A stretch of 64,000 nt of DNA from CAVWUA01 sp963758025 (GTDB lineage Bacteria > Planctomycetota > Planctomycetia > Isosphaerales > Isosphaeraceae): positions 27,060-91,059 of the forward strand of contig CAVWUA010000022.1 in assembly GCA_963758025.1 (NCBI GenBank), given 5' to 3'. Under the pieces are notes generated by a model that saw nothing but the letters and a program-made list of their open reading frames with translations, was not told where the DNA came from and searched no databases. Positions 49,610 through 58,333 of this stretch are shown piece after piece. Every line of letters begins with the position of its first letter. Within the stretch, counting starts at the first letter, position 1. The position numbers and the translations under genes are program-made.

Positions 49610-49973
49610 GGGGGCGAACCAGGATCGACCGGATAGCTGAGGTGAACGGTGGCGTGCCGAGGTTGGTCAGCAGGCCTCGTAAAAAGCCGACCAAAATTTA
49701 ATTGCCGAGAGGACACCCTCTCTCCGTCTCGCTGCCTGACAGCAGTGAACGGCCTCGCGGCGGGTCTTCTCCCGCTAGACTCGGCCGGGGACGCCAATGC
49801 GGGATCGCCTGAGCCTAACCGCCCGTTGCGGCTCGGGTTAAATTCATGACAGGATAAGCCGAAGGGGACCCTGCCGGTCGGGGACTCCAGGCCGACAATC
49901 AAATGATCGGATACGCACGTAGATGCCCTCACCGATGGATCTCGGGACGCGGGTGCAATTCCCGCCGCCTCCA
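49610..49973 (+). ncRNA. ssrA: tmRNA
   Basis: The 5' end GGGGGCG (49610-49616) pairs with CGCCTCC (49966-49972, one G-U) to form the tRNA-like acceptor, A at 49973 as discriminator, CCA not encoded. GGATCGACCGGATAG near the 5' end is close to the tmRNA consensus but one T short. The mRNA-like part holds GCC at 49704 opening the tag A-E-R-T-P-S-L-R-L-A-A and TGA at 49737. T arm GCGGG/CCCGC at about 49950-49966 encloses the loop TGCAATT. The neighbour is smpB, its protein partner. The 3' end is the insertion target of the element beyond it. Confidence 0.85.
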
Positions 49974-50024
49974 CTCTTAACCGCCAACTGCCAGCTCCTG
50001 ACTGGCGGCGACAACCGACGACGT

Positions 50025-50048
50025 AAAGCCTCGCTCCGGCGGGGCTTT
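50025..50048 (+). terminator. Terminator after ssrA / integrase
   Basis: AAAGCCTCGC (50025-50034), loop TCCG, GCGGGGCTTT (50039-50048); one G-U pair. It can end the plus-strand ssrA transcript or, read on the minus strand, the integrase mRNA. Confidence 0.7.
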
Positions 50049-50152
50049 GCTCGTTTCTGGGGGTGGCGTTTCAGCCCCCCGAGCTGACACCCGCTGACAG
50101 CTCCTGACCCAAGACGCCGCCCGAAATGCAACCAATACGCAACCAACGGCGA

Positions 50153-51401
50153 TCACTGATCCGTTGATGCCGAAGCGGCCAGGGCGAGGATCTGTTCCCG
50201 GATATCCGCGCGGCAGACCCGGCCAGGCGGTGACCATCGCCTGCAGGTCGGCGTCCTCGACCAGAGCGACGACCGCCGCCGGTGCCAGCGGGAACGGCAG
50301 TGCCGCCAACGCCTCCGCCCTGTCCTCCATGCCGATATGGGTGTACTTGGCGGTCTGGCGAATGTCGGCATGGCGGGCAAGTTCCTTGGCCTCCATGATC
50401 GACGCACCCGACCGGACCAGCCCGGTGATGTGGGAGTGCCGCCCCGCCGCATGGAAGTCGGCCAGCCCCTCGTGGGTCTCGTAGGGGATGCCCGCCCGCT
50501 CCAGGTCCTTCTGGACCATCGTGTAGGTCTTCCGCCGGGCGAGCCGCGGGAAGAGCGGCTCGTCCGGGACCGAGCCCCGCGATCCATTCCCGCACCAGCG
50601 TGACCAGTTCCGGGTGCATCGGCAGGACGTCCTTTCGACGGTGCTTCGAGCAGGCGGCCTCGACGGTCAGCGTCGGCTGGGCGTCGTCCAGCTTGAAGGA
50701 ATTCGGGGTGAGGCTGGCCAGCTCCGACCGGCGAAGCCCGGTCAGGTAGCTGATCTGGTAGATCCTCGCCCGCATCTCGCCGTCGTAGCCCTGAACCTCC
50801 ACCCCGGAATTCCGGGCGGCATCGACCAGCCGGGCGAACTCGTCCGGCGTCAGACGCCCGCCGCTTGTGCCGGACGTCGGTCTCGGCGTTCAGCCGTTCC
50901 ATGCCCGCCAGCGGGTTGCCGGGCAGCCGCTTGGTCGCGGCCAGCCACTTGCCGAAGGCGTCGGCCGCCTGGAGGTAGTGGTTGTAGGTCCGCGCCCCGA
51001 GGTCCTCCTCCTCGCGGAACTCGTTCAGCCAGTCGACGACCTTCTCGCCGTCCATCTCGGCCAGCGTCAGGAAGCCGCAGCCCTCGATCACCCGCCGGAC
51101 GCGGGTCATGGTCAGCTTGCGGTGCTTCGGCGTGTTGTTGGCCATCGAGCGGTCGAAGGCGTCCAGATGCTCGGTGATCGGGCTCTGCTTGATCGCGAGA
51201 AGCCGCTCCTGGGCCGGGTCGATCATGCCCCGCTTCCGCAGGAGCACCTCGTTTTCGAGCTTGGCGGCCAGCTGCTCGGTCAGGGCCTTGTCGGTGAAGC
51301 CCTTGGCGAACTGGCGGTTGCCGTCGTGGTCCGTAGTATTGGATCACGTAAGGCTTGTTCTTCTTGCCCTTGTCCCGACCACGCTTGAAGATCGCGGCCA
51401 C
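50153..51401 (-). CDS. int: Tyrosine recombinase/integrase (about four frameshifts)
   Basis: GTG start at 51401 with GGAGG eight bases upstream. Joined sequence about 410 residues: N-terminal VAAIFKRGRDKGKKNKPYV, core-binding helical part (LTMTRVRRVIEGCGFLTL, YNHYLQAADAFGKWLAATK), then the catalytic domain: Arg I in YLTGLRRSELASLT, box II as DFHAAGRHSHITGLVRSGA, ELARHADIRQTAKYTHIGM with the nucleophile Tyr. The box II spacing H-x-x-x-R is one residue longer than the usual HxxR; it may be a family trait or an indel. It lies next to the ssrA 3' end, its probable attB. Confidence 0.88.
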
Positions 51402-51476
51402 TGATCTGCCCTCCAAAGAAATAGGGACGGCTTGCCCGTCCCTGATTATACGTTCAGTAGATGAAATGCGCCAGGC

Positions 51477-51668
51477 TCAGCCATGCGGACATCCCCGTTC
51501 GATCCATCGTTCCACCTCGGCCAGCCGCCAGCGGGTGTTGCGGCCGATCCGGACCGGCTCGGGGAGTTTCCGGCCGGAGAGCAGCCGCCAGAGCGTCCGC
51601 TCGGAAATCTGCATGAGCTTGGCCAGCTCCTCGGCGTTGATCAGTTTTGTTGCTGCTTCAGTGCTCAT
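51477..51668 (-). CDS. Excisionase-like / MerR-type HTH protein
   Basis: 63 residues, entirely a winged HTH_17 domain: LINAEELAKLMQISERTLWR and LPEPVRIGRNTRWRLAEVER. It lies about 75 bases upstream of the integrase on the same strand. Such proteins act as recombination directionality factors or regulators. Confidence 0.82.
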   Translation of the reverse strand: MSTEAATKLINAEELAKLMQISERTLWRLLSGRKLPEPVRIGRNTRWRLAEVERWIERGCPHG

Positions 51669-51695
51669 CGCGAATGCCCTCTTTCCTTGTCCTTC

Positions 51696-52295
51696 TCATT
51701 GCTCGGTATGCGTGCGGCGGCCTCGTTGAGGCGCTGGTCGTATGAGGTTTTCCCCTGCCATCCTGCGCACGAGATCATCGACGTGGCGCTCGAGTTCCGC
51801 AGGGGTGACCGGCAGTGGGTCGGGAGAGGAAGGCCCGAGGGCTTGCTCCCTGAAACGATACGCCGCCACCATCCGGTCGTCGTAGGTCGCCGCGTCGGCC
51901 GGGCCGTGGTCACGGACACGGGCGGCGTGTTCGTCGGTGCGAATTTCGGCGTGGAGAGCCTTCACCTGCATCGGCGTGAGCGGCTTGTCAAGGCTGTCGA
52001 GCGAAGCTGCTCCTCGAGGCACGTCGATGGCCATGTCGATCAGGCGATTGCGCTGGTGGTCGCTGATCTTTCCCGCGTCAACTTCCGTAAGAAGGATGTG
52101 GGCGCGGTCCCGGTTGGACACCCCCGACCAGTTCATGTCCTGGAGGATCGCGAGCTTGCTCGGCTCGGGCACTTCACTCCAGGGGCGTTCCTCGATGCGG
52201 TAAGGGGCGTCCCGGCCGACGACGATCGGATAGGTCCGCTGCTTCACGGACGAGATTCGTCGTGTAACCTCGGTGAGTCGCGTGGGGTCGCTCAT
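51696..52295 (-). CDS. Hypothetical protein of the element
   Basis: 199 residues, no family recognised. Hydrophilic and helical; segment VVGRDAPYRIEERPWSEVPE then DMNWSGVSNRDRAHILLTE. Its ATG overlaps the upstream stop by four bases (ATGA), so it is translated with the 62-residue gene before it. The distinct codon-position pattern supports coding. Confidence 0.6.
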   Translation of the reverse strand: MSDPTRLTEVTRRISSVKQRTYPIVVGRDAPYRIEERPWSEVPEPSKLAILQDMNWSGVSNRDRAHILLTEVDAGKISDHQRNRLIDMAIDVPRGAASLDSLDKPLTPMQVKALHAEIRTDEHAARVRDHGPADAATYDDRMVAAYRFREQALGPSSPDPLPVTPAELERHVDDLVRRMAGENLIRPAPQRGRRTHTEQ

Positions 52296-52480
52296 AGTCT
52301 GTCATCCTCCCGTACCGGTTCCTTCTCCAGTTCCTCTCGCACGACGCGATAAAACTCCCGGACTGCCTCGATCTTCTCCTCCTCGCGCAGCACGGCCTGA
52401 ATGGTCCAGACGCATTTCTTCGCGATCCTGACGGCCAATGCGTGCACGGCTGGATCGGTGCTTTGGCTCTCGATGAACAT
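52292..52480 (-). CDS. Small hypothetical protein
   Basis: 62 residues from MFIESQSTDPAVH; helical, charged (REEEKIEAVREFYRVVREEL). Coupled by ATGA overlap to the next gene. Three bases after its predecessor's stop, within a tightly packed transfer-type operon. Confidence 0.6.
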   Translation of the reverse strand: MFIESQSTDPAVHALAVRIAKKCVWTIQAVLREEEKIEAVREFYRVVREELEKEPVREDDRL

Positions 52481-52482
52481 GG

Positions 52483-52896
52483 CTACCTCTCCCTCGCGTT
52501 ATCCCGTGCCTGTGGAACCCGTGCCGCCGCTTGGTTGAGCGCGGCCTGATGGTTGGGCGTGTAATAGGTGCTTGCGGTAAAAGCCTGAGTCGGTTGCTGA
52601 ACGGGAGGCTGTGGCGTGGGCGGCGCAACGGCCGGAGCCTGCGTAGCCTGCCCCGCGCCCGCGCCGTGAACGTTGCCCCTGTCTGGCGGCACCAGCCTTT
52701 CGGTCAGGCCCGGCGGCGCGTAGGCATTGCCTGTGAAAATCGCCTGCCCCAGCTCCGCCGCGCCCTGTGGAATAAGACGTTCCGCCGCCTGCATCGCAGC
52801 CCTGCCCACGAAGGCCACGGGAGCCAGCATCACCCCAACCGTTTTTCTGGTGGCCGCGTACATGTGGCCGAGCATCGAAGTGGGTTGGCCTGCCAT
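52483..52896 (-). CDS. Hypothetical protein, Pro/Gln-rich C-terminus
   Basis: 137 residues. N-terminal amphipathic/hydrophobic part (KTVGVMLAPVAFVGRAAMQA) and a Pro/Gln/Ala-rich second half (APPTPQPPVQQPTQAF). Its ATG shares one base with the stop of the membrane protein gene upstream (TGATG). No family recognised; operon position suggests a role in DNA transfer. Confidence 0.6.
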   Translation of the reverse strand: MAGQPTSMLGHMYAATRKTVGVMLAPVAFVGRAAMQAAERLIPQGAAELGQAIFTGNAYAPPGLTERLVPPDRGNVHGAGAGQATQAPAVAPPTPQPPVQQPTQAFTASTYYTPNHQAALNQAAARVPQARDNARER

Positions 52897-53460
52897 CAGA
52901 TTGCCCTCCCCCGGTGGCGTTCAACGAAGCCGCCAAGCTCCAACTCCGCATCAACCATGGCCTGCATACGCTGATGCTGGATGGCGGTCTCGATAGCGAG
53001 GCAGGCGCCGAACGATCCGAACCCCGCCATGATGAACAGCCCGAGGCGGTCCCAGACCGTGGCAACCAGCACCCCAAGCAGGAGGCAAAGCAAGGGTTCC
53101 AACCGCTTTGCCTGCTGCTCGCTCCTGATGAAGGGCATGTGCATGGCCAGCCACGGGTAGCCTTGATACCTCGAATGCTGCAAGATGCCCTTCCAGCGAA
53201 GCCGGTAGCTCTGGATTCGCTGCCAGATGAGAGCGGCGAGCCAGAACAGGAAGAAAAGACCGAAACCGGGATACAGGCCGGAGGCCGTCCAAAGGATGAA
53301 AAGAGCGACGACCGCCTGCCACTCGAAGGCACTGGTGCCGAAGGAACGCCGGATGAAGACCGTGATGCAGGCCCGATGCGGCGTTGCACAGCAGGTGGAG
53401 CAGCCCGAACACGTAGGCGTGGTCGATTTTCTGGTCGTCGCGCGGTTGCGGCTGCGGCAT
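52896..53460 (-). CDS. Membrane protein of the transfer operon (one frameshift)
   Basis: Starts MPQPQPRDDQKIDHAYVFGL; a shift near 53375 leads to CITVFIRRSFGTSAFEWQAV. About 187 residues, with two pairs of membrane helices (VVALFILWTASGLYPGFGLF FLFWLAALIW-type region and LCLLLGVLVATVWDRLGLFI). A basic, Trp/Tyr-containing segment lies between. It overlaps the following gene by one base and follows the coupling ATPase by nine bases, so it probably is its membrane partner. Confidence 0.65.
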
Positions 53461-53469
53461 GAAACCCTC

Positions 53470-54971
53470 CTATTTTTGGCTGAAGCCCACGAAAATGACA
53501 CTTTCCCCGTTCGAGAAACTTGTTCCGTTCCTGATGACCCAGCCCTCGGCGATGTATCCGTTTTCCGGCCCGCCCGTGCGCAGCCCATTCATGAACAGCC
53601 GCGACTGAATCAAATCCTCGATGTGCTCGGCCAGCGAGGTGCCGAGGGTGATCTTGCCCATCAATTCTTCGAAGGCCGCGCCCATGCCATTGCGCGAGAC
53701 GCTTGCCAGCCGGATGACCGCACGCCCCACCAGCGAGCTCGCGTATTTCGCCGATTCCTCATCGCCCAGCGCCATGAAGCATTTGGTGCCGAAGTTTGTA
53801 AGCAACGCCTTGGTCTGGCTCTGCGCCTCCTTGCCGCCGATGGCGCTGAAGAAGTGAATGCATGGACTGCGTGAGCACCACCATGCAGCCGCGGTGCGAA
53901 CGGCATTCCGCGAGGTATTTCGCGTCGAAGCTGGTGATGTGATTCTGGTATTCGTCGATCCAGATGCACGGTGACGGGCGTTTCCGCCGTCGCGGCCGCG
54001 CCGCAGCACATGCCGCTGCGTGGCGTATTTCCATGCCCCCGGCCACGAACGCCCCGCTACGCCGTGATTGGCGATGGGCATGTCGACCAGATCCACTGCC
54101 CCTGCGTCGAAGGCGGCGGGCGTGATCGTGGTGCCCGTGCCGATCAGTTCCCTGACAATGCCCCGTGTTGAAGAAGTGCAGAAGACCCATGACCCCGGCG
54201 AGGATGGAGGACCGGGTTTTGTCGTTCATGCACGGCCACTCGTTCAGCCAGAACTGCTGGGCGAGGTTGATAATCGTGCGGCCTCGATGGCCGATTTGGC
54301 GCCTGCGGATGGCCTGCGGCAAGCGAGTTGTTGTGGTAGCCGGCCTGCCACTCCTCGCTGCCCATTTCCTCGCCAGACATCGCCGCGTCGTTGATGAACC
54401 GCTGGATGTCCCACGTATCCACCCTGCCGTACGCCTGCTTGAGCACCTCCACCGCGTTGTGGATGGTGCGGCGGTTCTGCTGCTCCCAGAACGGGTCGCG
54501 TCCCAGCGCCTTCCGCCCGCATACAGGCTTTCCCCGATGGTCATGATGCACTGCGTGATTTCGCCGCGTCCGTCGCCGTTCTTCGCCTCGAAGTCGATGA
54601 CGTTGAAGCGGTGGCTGGATCCGGGCCGAAGACGACAAGCTCCCGGCCCGCCGCCTCGAAAATCGACCCGCCAGAAGGCCCGGTCTTCTGGCTTGCTGGC
54701 GATGATAAGGCCACCCACTTTCGGGGATGCCGCCAGCGCCTTGCCGAGCAGGAAGCCCACCGACGACGTTTTGCCGGAGCCGGATGCGCCCATGGTGCAC
54801 AGAGACCTCAGCAAATCGCGGATGGTGAAGAAATCCGTAGGCGACCAAGACATCAGCGGTACATCAAGACCGCCCGCGCGGCGTGTGCGGCAGGCGGTAG
54901 CGGCGGTTTTCCAGCCATCGCGCCAACAGGAGAGCTGACGCGATGGCCAACCCCACAAGCACGGTCTTCAT
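53470..54971 (-). CDS. VirD4/TraG-like coupling ATPase (several frameshifts)
   Basis: About 500 residues. N-terminal membrane helix MKTVLVGLAIASALLLARWL, then MSWSPTDFFTIRDLLRSLCT, Walker A MGASGSGKTSSVGFLLGKAL, LIIASKPEDRAFW (near 54700), FNVIDFEAKNGDGRGEITQ, a helical all-alpha insertion, Walker B-type WIDEYQNH with Glu, and VLTQSMHSLLQ, the arrangement of TraM-recognition/VirD4 ATPases. The frame must be joined at several places (near 54860, 54650, 54500, 54170, 53990, 53870). Such ATPases bring DNA-relaxase complexes to a type IV secretion channel; no relaxase or channel gene is visible here. Confidence 0.8.
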
Positions 54972-55365
54972 AGCTCGCCTGCCTTGCGGTCTTCTTGACG
55001 CAATGCACCATGATGTTTTCACATCTTTCAGTATGATGGCACCGCGTCGAAGTGTTAGGGATCGGGTAATCATGCACCGGGCCCTGGCCGTGCGGGAGGC
55101 CCCAGAAGCCGTCATAGACCGGCAGTTCCTTCTTGCCGGGTAGCGAGATTTCCGGCAGGTTGACCTCCGGCATGGCGACCTTGATGGGTGGGACCTCGAT
55201 GGCGGGCAGCTTGACCGTAGGCATCTGGATGGGCTTGCTGGTGAGCTCGGCGACGGAGTGGTAAGCCCTCAGGCCGCCGTAGATGACCGCGCCCAGCACG
55301 GCCAGCGTGACGAGGCTGCTGATGAGCTTGACGAGGTTGTTGATGGTCTCGACGAACTTCTGCAT
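54853..55365 (-). CDS. Single-pass membrane protein with proline-rich repeat stem
   Basis: MQKFVETINNLVKLISSLVT followed by one membrane helix (LVTLAVLGAVIYGGLRAY), then alternating P-x-V/I-x-L/V motifs (MPTVKLPAIEVPPIKVAMPE, VNLPEISLPGKKELPVYDGF). The last about 60 residues overlap the coupling ATPase start and are of doubtful frame; the true stop may be near 54980 after an unseen indel. Probably an extracytoplasmic stem protein of the transfer apparatus. Confidence 0.55.
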   Translation of the reverse strand: MQKFVETINNLVKLISSLVTLAVLGAVIYGGLRAYHSVAELTSKPIQMPTVKLPAIEVPPIKVAMPEVNLPEISLPGKKELPVYDGFWGLPHGQGPVHDYPIPNTSTRCHHTERCENIMVHCVKKTARQASYEDRACGVGHRVSSPVGAMAGKPPLPPAAHAARAVLMYR

Positions 55366-55585
55366 GGGAATCTCCGAAAGTTGTTGATGTTCTGGTTTCG
55401 CTGTGGCAATGTGTGGCCATACCCCCGCAGCAAAGGGGGCTTAAGCGTGATGTAAGCACGCGGTTCGTGGTTTACGTGCCAAGCATTTGAGTCGGGTAGC
55501 TTGGCCTTGCCCTTCATGGCTATCCGGCTTCGAACCAGCCCCGCCGCAGGTGTTATCCGCTACGCTCGCAGGCGAGCATTGGTGA

Positions 55586-55662
55586 AGTGGGGTGGAGAAG
55601 CCCGGTATCTCGCCAGCCTCATAAGCTGGAGAACGCAGGTTCGAATCCTGCTCCCGCAACCA
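55586..55662 (+). tRNA. Initiator-like tRNA-Met (anticodon CAT)
   Basis: 77 bases with encoded CCA at 55660-55662. Acceptor arm AGTGGGG/TCCCGCA, D arm GGAGAAGCCCGGTATCTC, anticodon arm CCAGC-CTCATAA-GCTGG, T arm GCAGG-TTCGAAT-CCTGC. Initiator marks: unpaired 1:72 (A.A) and A11:T24 pair. The three consecutive G-C pairs usual in the initiator anticodon stem are not all present (29:41 is A-T). It lies on the mobile element, directly opposite the ParB gene's 3' end. Confidence 0.85.
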
Positions 55663-56452
55663 TCACCCCGCCGCAGCCATATCCTTCCAGACGGCCTGAG
55701 CCGTTTTCGCGTCCAGCCCCGTATCGCGGGCCTTCTGCATGGCCTTCATGGCCTCCTTCAGCGCGTCGATGGCTTCATCGAGGCTGATTTCTTCGCCCGC
55801 CACCGTCACCATGGCACCGCTGACCAGCGGCACCTTGATCTTGCTCGTGCGCACGGCGGGCGCGCTGGCCGTTCGCTTCCTCCGCCCCTGCCGCTCCAGC
55901 GTGTCTCGGCTCGCGCCGGAGCCACTTGAGTTCGAGGAGCGAGGGTTGGTCGTCGTGGCTGAGCTTGGAGAGGGCGTAGGAATCGCTGATCGTGATCTTC
56001 CCCGCCTTTAGGGCTTCCACCGCCTCGGGGATGCACTTCGACGGTGAGAGCAGCCGCGTGACGCTGCTCGGGTCGAGGTGCAGGTGCTCGGCCAGGTCTT
56101 TGCCCTGCCAGCCTGGGTTGAGTTCGAGCAATTCCTTGCAGGCCAGCCACTTCTCGTAGCCGGTCAGGTCTGCCCGGTGAATGTTCTCCGTGAGCTGGAT
56201 TCCCCGCACCTGTGCCGGGGTAAGGTCACCCTCCACGATGATGACCTGGAGCGATTCGAGGCCGACGAGTTTGGCGGCGCGAAACCGCCGGTGGCCGGCG
56301 ATGATCGTGCCGTCGGGTCGGGCGAGCACGGGCTGGAGCTGGCGTTGCTTGAGAGACTGTCCGAGCAGTCGAAGCTCGGCTTCGTCGTAATGCTGGCGGG
56401 CCTGCGGTTCCTCCTTGAACCAGCCAATAGGCTTGGTTTCGAGCTTCGGCAT
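55663..56452 (-). CDS. ParB/RepB-family protein (frameshifted)
   Basis: Starts MPKLETKPIGWFKEEPQARQ; ParB-N domain: LRLLGQSLKQRQLQPVLARP, DGTIIAGHRRFRAAKLVGLE, ITENIHRADLTGYEKWLACK-type box (QLTENIHRADL), and the HTH LAEHLHLDPSSVTRLLSPSK. A shift near 55920 leads to a C-terminal part RTSKIKVPLVSGAMVTVAGE, then EISLDEAIDALKEAMKAMQK. About 263 residues. It binds DNA, as segregation or transcription factor. Separate from the ParB at 58980; no ParA gene is visible. Confidence 0.85.
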
Positions 56453-56649
56453 GTGAAAATCCCCCGTCTAAGAATCACCGGGCGCGGACAGGAGAACGGG
56501 CGGCCTAAGCCACCGCTCGCCTCGCAGATTGGTGTGTTCTGCGTGTCCGATTCAAAGATAGGGAGGGGGATTCAGGCCGTAAATTTGGGAAAATTCGCGC
56601 CAAGTTTTCCCAGATGGACATGCGTCCAGGAATGATATGGTGCGAAGGG

Positions 56650-57111
56650 TCAGGCGATGGCCTGGGGGTGGGATCGCAACCAATCGGCCAGAGCCGAACC
56701 CGCCTCGGTGAGCTCGCTCCGCCTGCGGCCGGGATCGTCGCTGAGTCGGGTGAGGACTACGTCGAGCGTTTCGCCAAGCTTGCGGACCTGGCTGATGGGG
56801 CCGGACTGGTCCGGGCTGTCGCAAGGATCGCCGGCAACCCTGGCCAGTTCGGCGGCCACCTGCCGGAAGGAGCCGTGTTTAGCGAACGAAAGAAATGTGT
56901 GCAGGCGAAGCCGCGTCTTCGGAATACCGGCCTGCTTGTCGAGCGCGGCAACCAGCTTGGCATGCGCCTCAGGATAATTGGTTTCCCAGGTGCATACGAG
57001 TTCCGGGGACACCACGACGGTCAGCAGGCCTTCGAGAATTTGGAAGGAAGTTCTCCGTACTGGGCTACGCCAGTGATAGACAGGGAGCCCCTCGGACCGT
57101 ATCTCATCCAT
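56650..57111 (-). CDS. Hypothetical protein with LysR-like HTH segment
   Basis: Start chosen at 57111 (MDEIRSEGLPVYHWR), which overlaps the upstream stop by eight bases; upstream in-frame starts to 57219 exist. 153 residues: the C-terminus contains FLSFAKHGSFRQVAAELAR ... ISQVRKLGETLDVVLTRL ... SELTEAGSALADWL, like the HTH and LT-x-AG end of LysR-type DNA-binding domains. No effector domain remains. Probably an element-encoded regulator. Confidence 0.6.
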   Translation of the reverse strand: MDEIRSEGLPVYHWRSPVRRTSFQILEGLLTVVVSPELVCTWETNYPEAHAKLVAALDKQAGIPKTRLRLHTFLSFAKHGSFRQVAAELARVAGDPCDSPDQSGPISQVRKLGETLDVVLTRLSDDPGRRRSELTEAGSALADWLRSHPQAIA

Positions 57112-57695
57112 AAGGGCCGTATACGCGAGCCGTAATTGTGTCCTGACCGCGGGTTCCTTCGACACCATCTTCCAGAGCGTCGTTTTGGCGCATTCGCCGG
57201 ATCGATTCGTTGACATCATCCAGCGATTCGATTAGGCCGGTGATGGCCTGCGGTACGGGCGCGAGCAGTACGCCCAGCCCGAACACGGCACATAGCCTCG
57301 TGCAGGCGTCATCGGAACGCAAATTCGCTAGGATTGCCGAGAGAACGTCGGGATGGTCGGAACCGAGCAGGCCCATGGCCAGAAGCGTCGTATTCCGGTT
57401 CGCCGGATCTCCACCATCCAGGGACTTCTCCAAGGCGTCCAGAGCGCCGGGTGAAATCCTCCTTCTGGAGTCTGATCCCCTCCGCTATCTCGACCATCCG
57501 TAGGCCACGAGCCTGAAGGAGGGATTCGCTCACCTCCCTCGGAGACCCCTTGGCCTCGGACCTTCCTTGTTCCATGTCTCGGTCCCAGGCGGCCTGGAAG
57601 TCCTCACCGGACATGCCGCCAATAACCGAAAACGGCCGGTCTGCAAGCGGCTTGAACGGCTGCACGGACTCCACGGGCTTCTTTTCCTGGCTCAT
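57104..57695 (-). CDS. HEAT-like repeat hypothetical protein (one frameshift)
   Basis: Starts MSQEKKPVESVQPFKPLADR; a shift near 57440 joins to LDALEKSLDGGDPANRNTTL. The second part has helical HEAT-like pairs (LLAMGLLGSDHPDVLSAILA, NLRSDDACTRLCAVFGLGVL). About 196 residues. First gene of the minus-strand arm; function unknown. Confidence 0.6.
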
Positions 57696-57854
57696 CGTCC
57701 GCCCCTCCTAGCTCGTGCCGACCTGCCAAACGATTGTACACCGGTTCGTTACGAGGCTCAACGCCCTGCTTTCGTGCGTTGCCTTCTTGACGACCTCATC
57801 GTCTCCGGGCCGCAACGCGTCCGCAGGGTGAGACACTGCACCAGCCGTCGTGCT

Positions 57855-57897
57855 TTGCAACAAAAAAGCAGCGCGAGCTCGCTTGTTGTTGTTGCAA
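57855..57897. promoter_or_regulatory. Nested palindromes in the divergent control region
   Basis: Outer 9-bp arms TTGCAACAA (57855-57863) and TTGTTGCAA (57889-57897); centred inside is the perfect palindrome GCGAGCTCGC (57873-57882). The gap 57696-57971 separates the two arms of the element, so this could be an operator, a ParB-binding site or an origin element. The word GTTGCAAA recurs at about 58241. Confidence 0.5.
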
Positions 57898-57971
57898 ACC
57901 CCGCCTATGGCCGGTGCGGGCGTGGTCTCACAGGACGCAATGAAGCGGCCTGGAACAAGAAGGAGAACATC

Positions 57972-58190
57972 ATGAATACCGAAGCACAGACTACCAACCC
58001 CGCCCCTATCGCACTCATCCGCCAGACCACGACGGTTTCCATCGCTTTCGCAGAACGGCCTTCCGAGGAACGCCGCCGCCAGCTCCGCGAGGCTGGTTAT
58101 CGCTACGAAAACGGCCACTGGTACCGTTCTGATCCCCAGAGCCAGATGGCTTCCGAGGAACTGGTTGAGCAAGTCCTCGCAGCAGCCTAA
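57972..58190 (+). CDS. Small hypothetical protein
   Basis: 72 residues from MNTEAQTTNPAPI, with AAGGAGAA at six bases; the longer frame upstream is rejected. The middle ERRRQLREAGYRYENGHWYR looks like a short conserved element (a residue-pair pattern common in planctomycete plasmid proteins). Followed by a hairpin at 58200-58222 (GGGGCCGGT/ACCGGTCCC). Confidence 0.65.
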   Translation: MNTEAQTTNPAPIALIRQTTTVSIAFAERPSEERRRQLREAGYRYENGHWYRSDPQSQMASEELVEQVLAAA

Positions 58191-58199
58191 CCGTCTACC

Positions 58200-58222
58200 G
58201 GGGCCGGTTCACCACCGGTCCC
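58200..58222 (+). terminator. Hairpin after the 72-residue gene
   Basis: GGGGCCGGT (58200-58208) and ACCGGTCCC (58214-58222), loop TCACC, one G-U pair. No T tract. Confidence 0.5.
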
Positions 58223-58271
58223 ACTGAATAGGTCAAACAATGTTGCAAAGCTAATTTCGCGTAGTAACAAC

Positions 58272-58298
58272 GAAGGGCGGGACTACATCCCGCCCTTC
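58272..58298 (+). terminator. Intergenic hairpin 1 of a recurrent type
   Basis: Perfect 11-bp stem GAAGGGCGGGA/TCCCGCCCTTC with loop CTACA, preceded by AAC, in the gap before the next gene. Similar hairpins follow the next two genes (58923, 60951). Confidence 0.6.
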
Positions 58299-58333
58299 AA
58301 ACCTCTCAACCTAAATCGAAAGGCAATACTGTT

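Noticed and set aside
55441..55560. A second tRNA next to the initiator-like tRNA
   Set aside because: A T-arm-like TTCGAA word occurs at about 55530, but no acceptor or anticodon arm can be folded around it.
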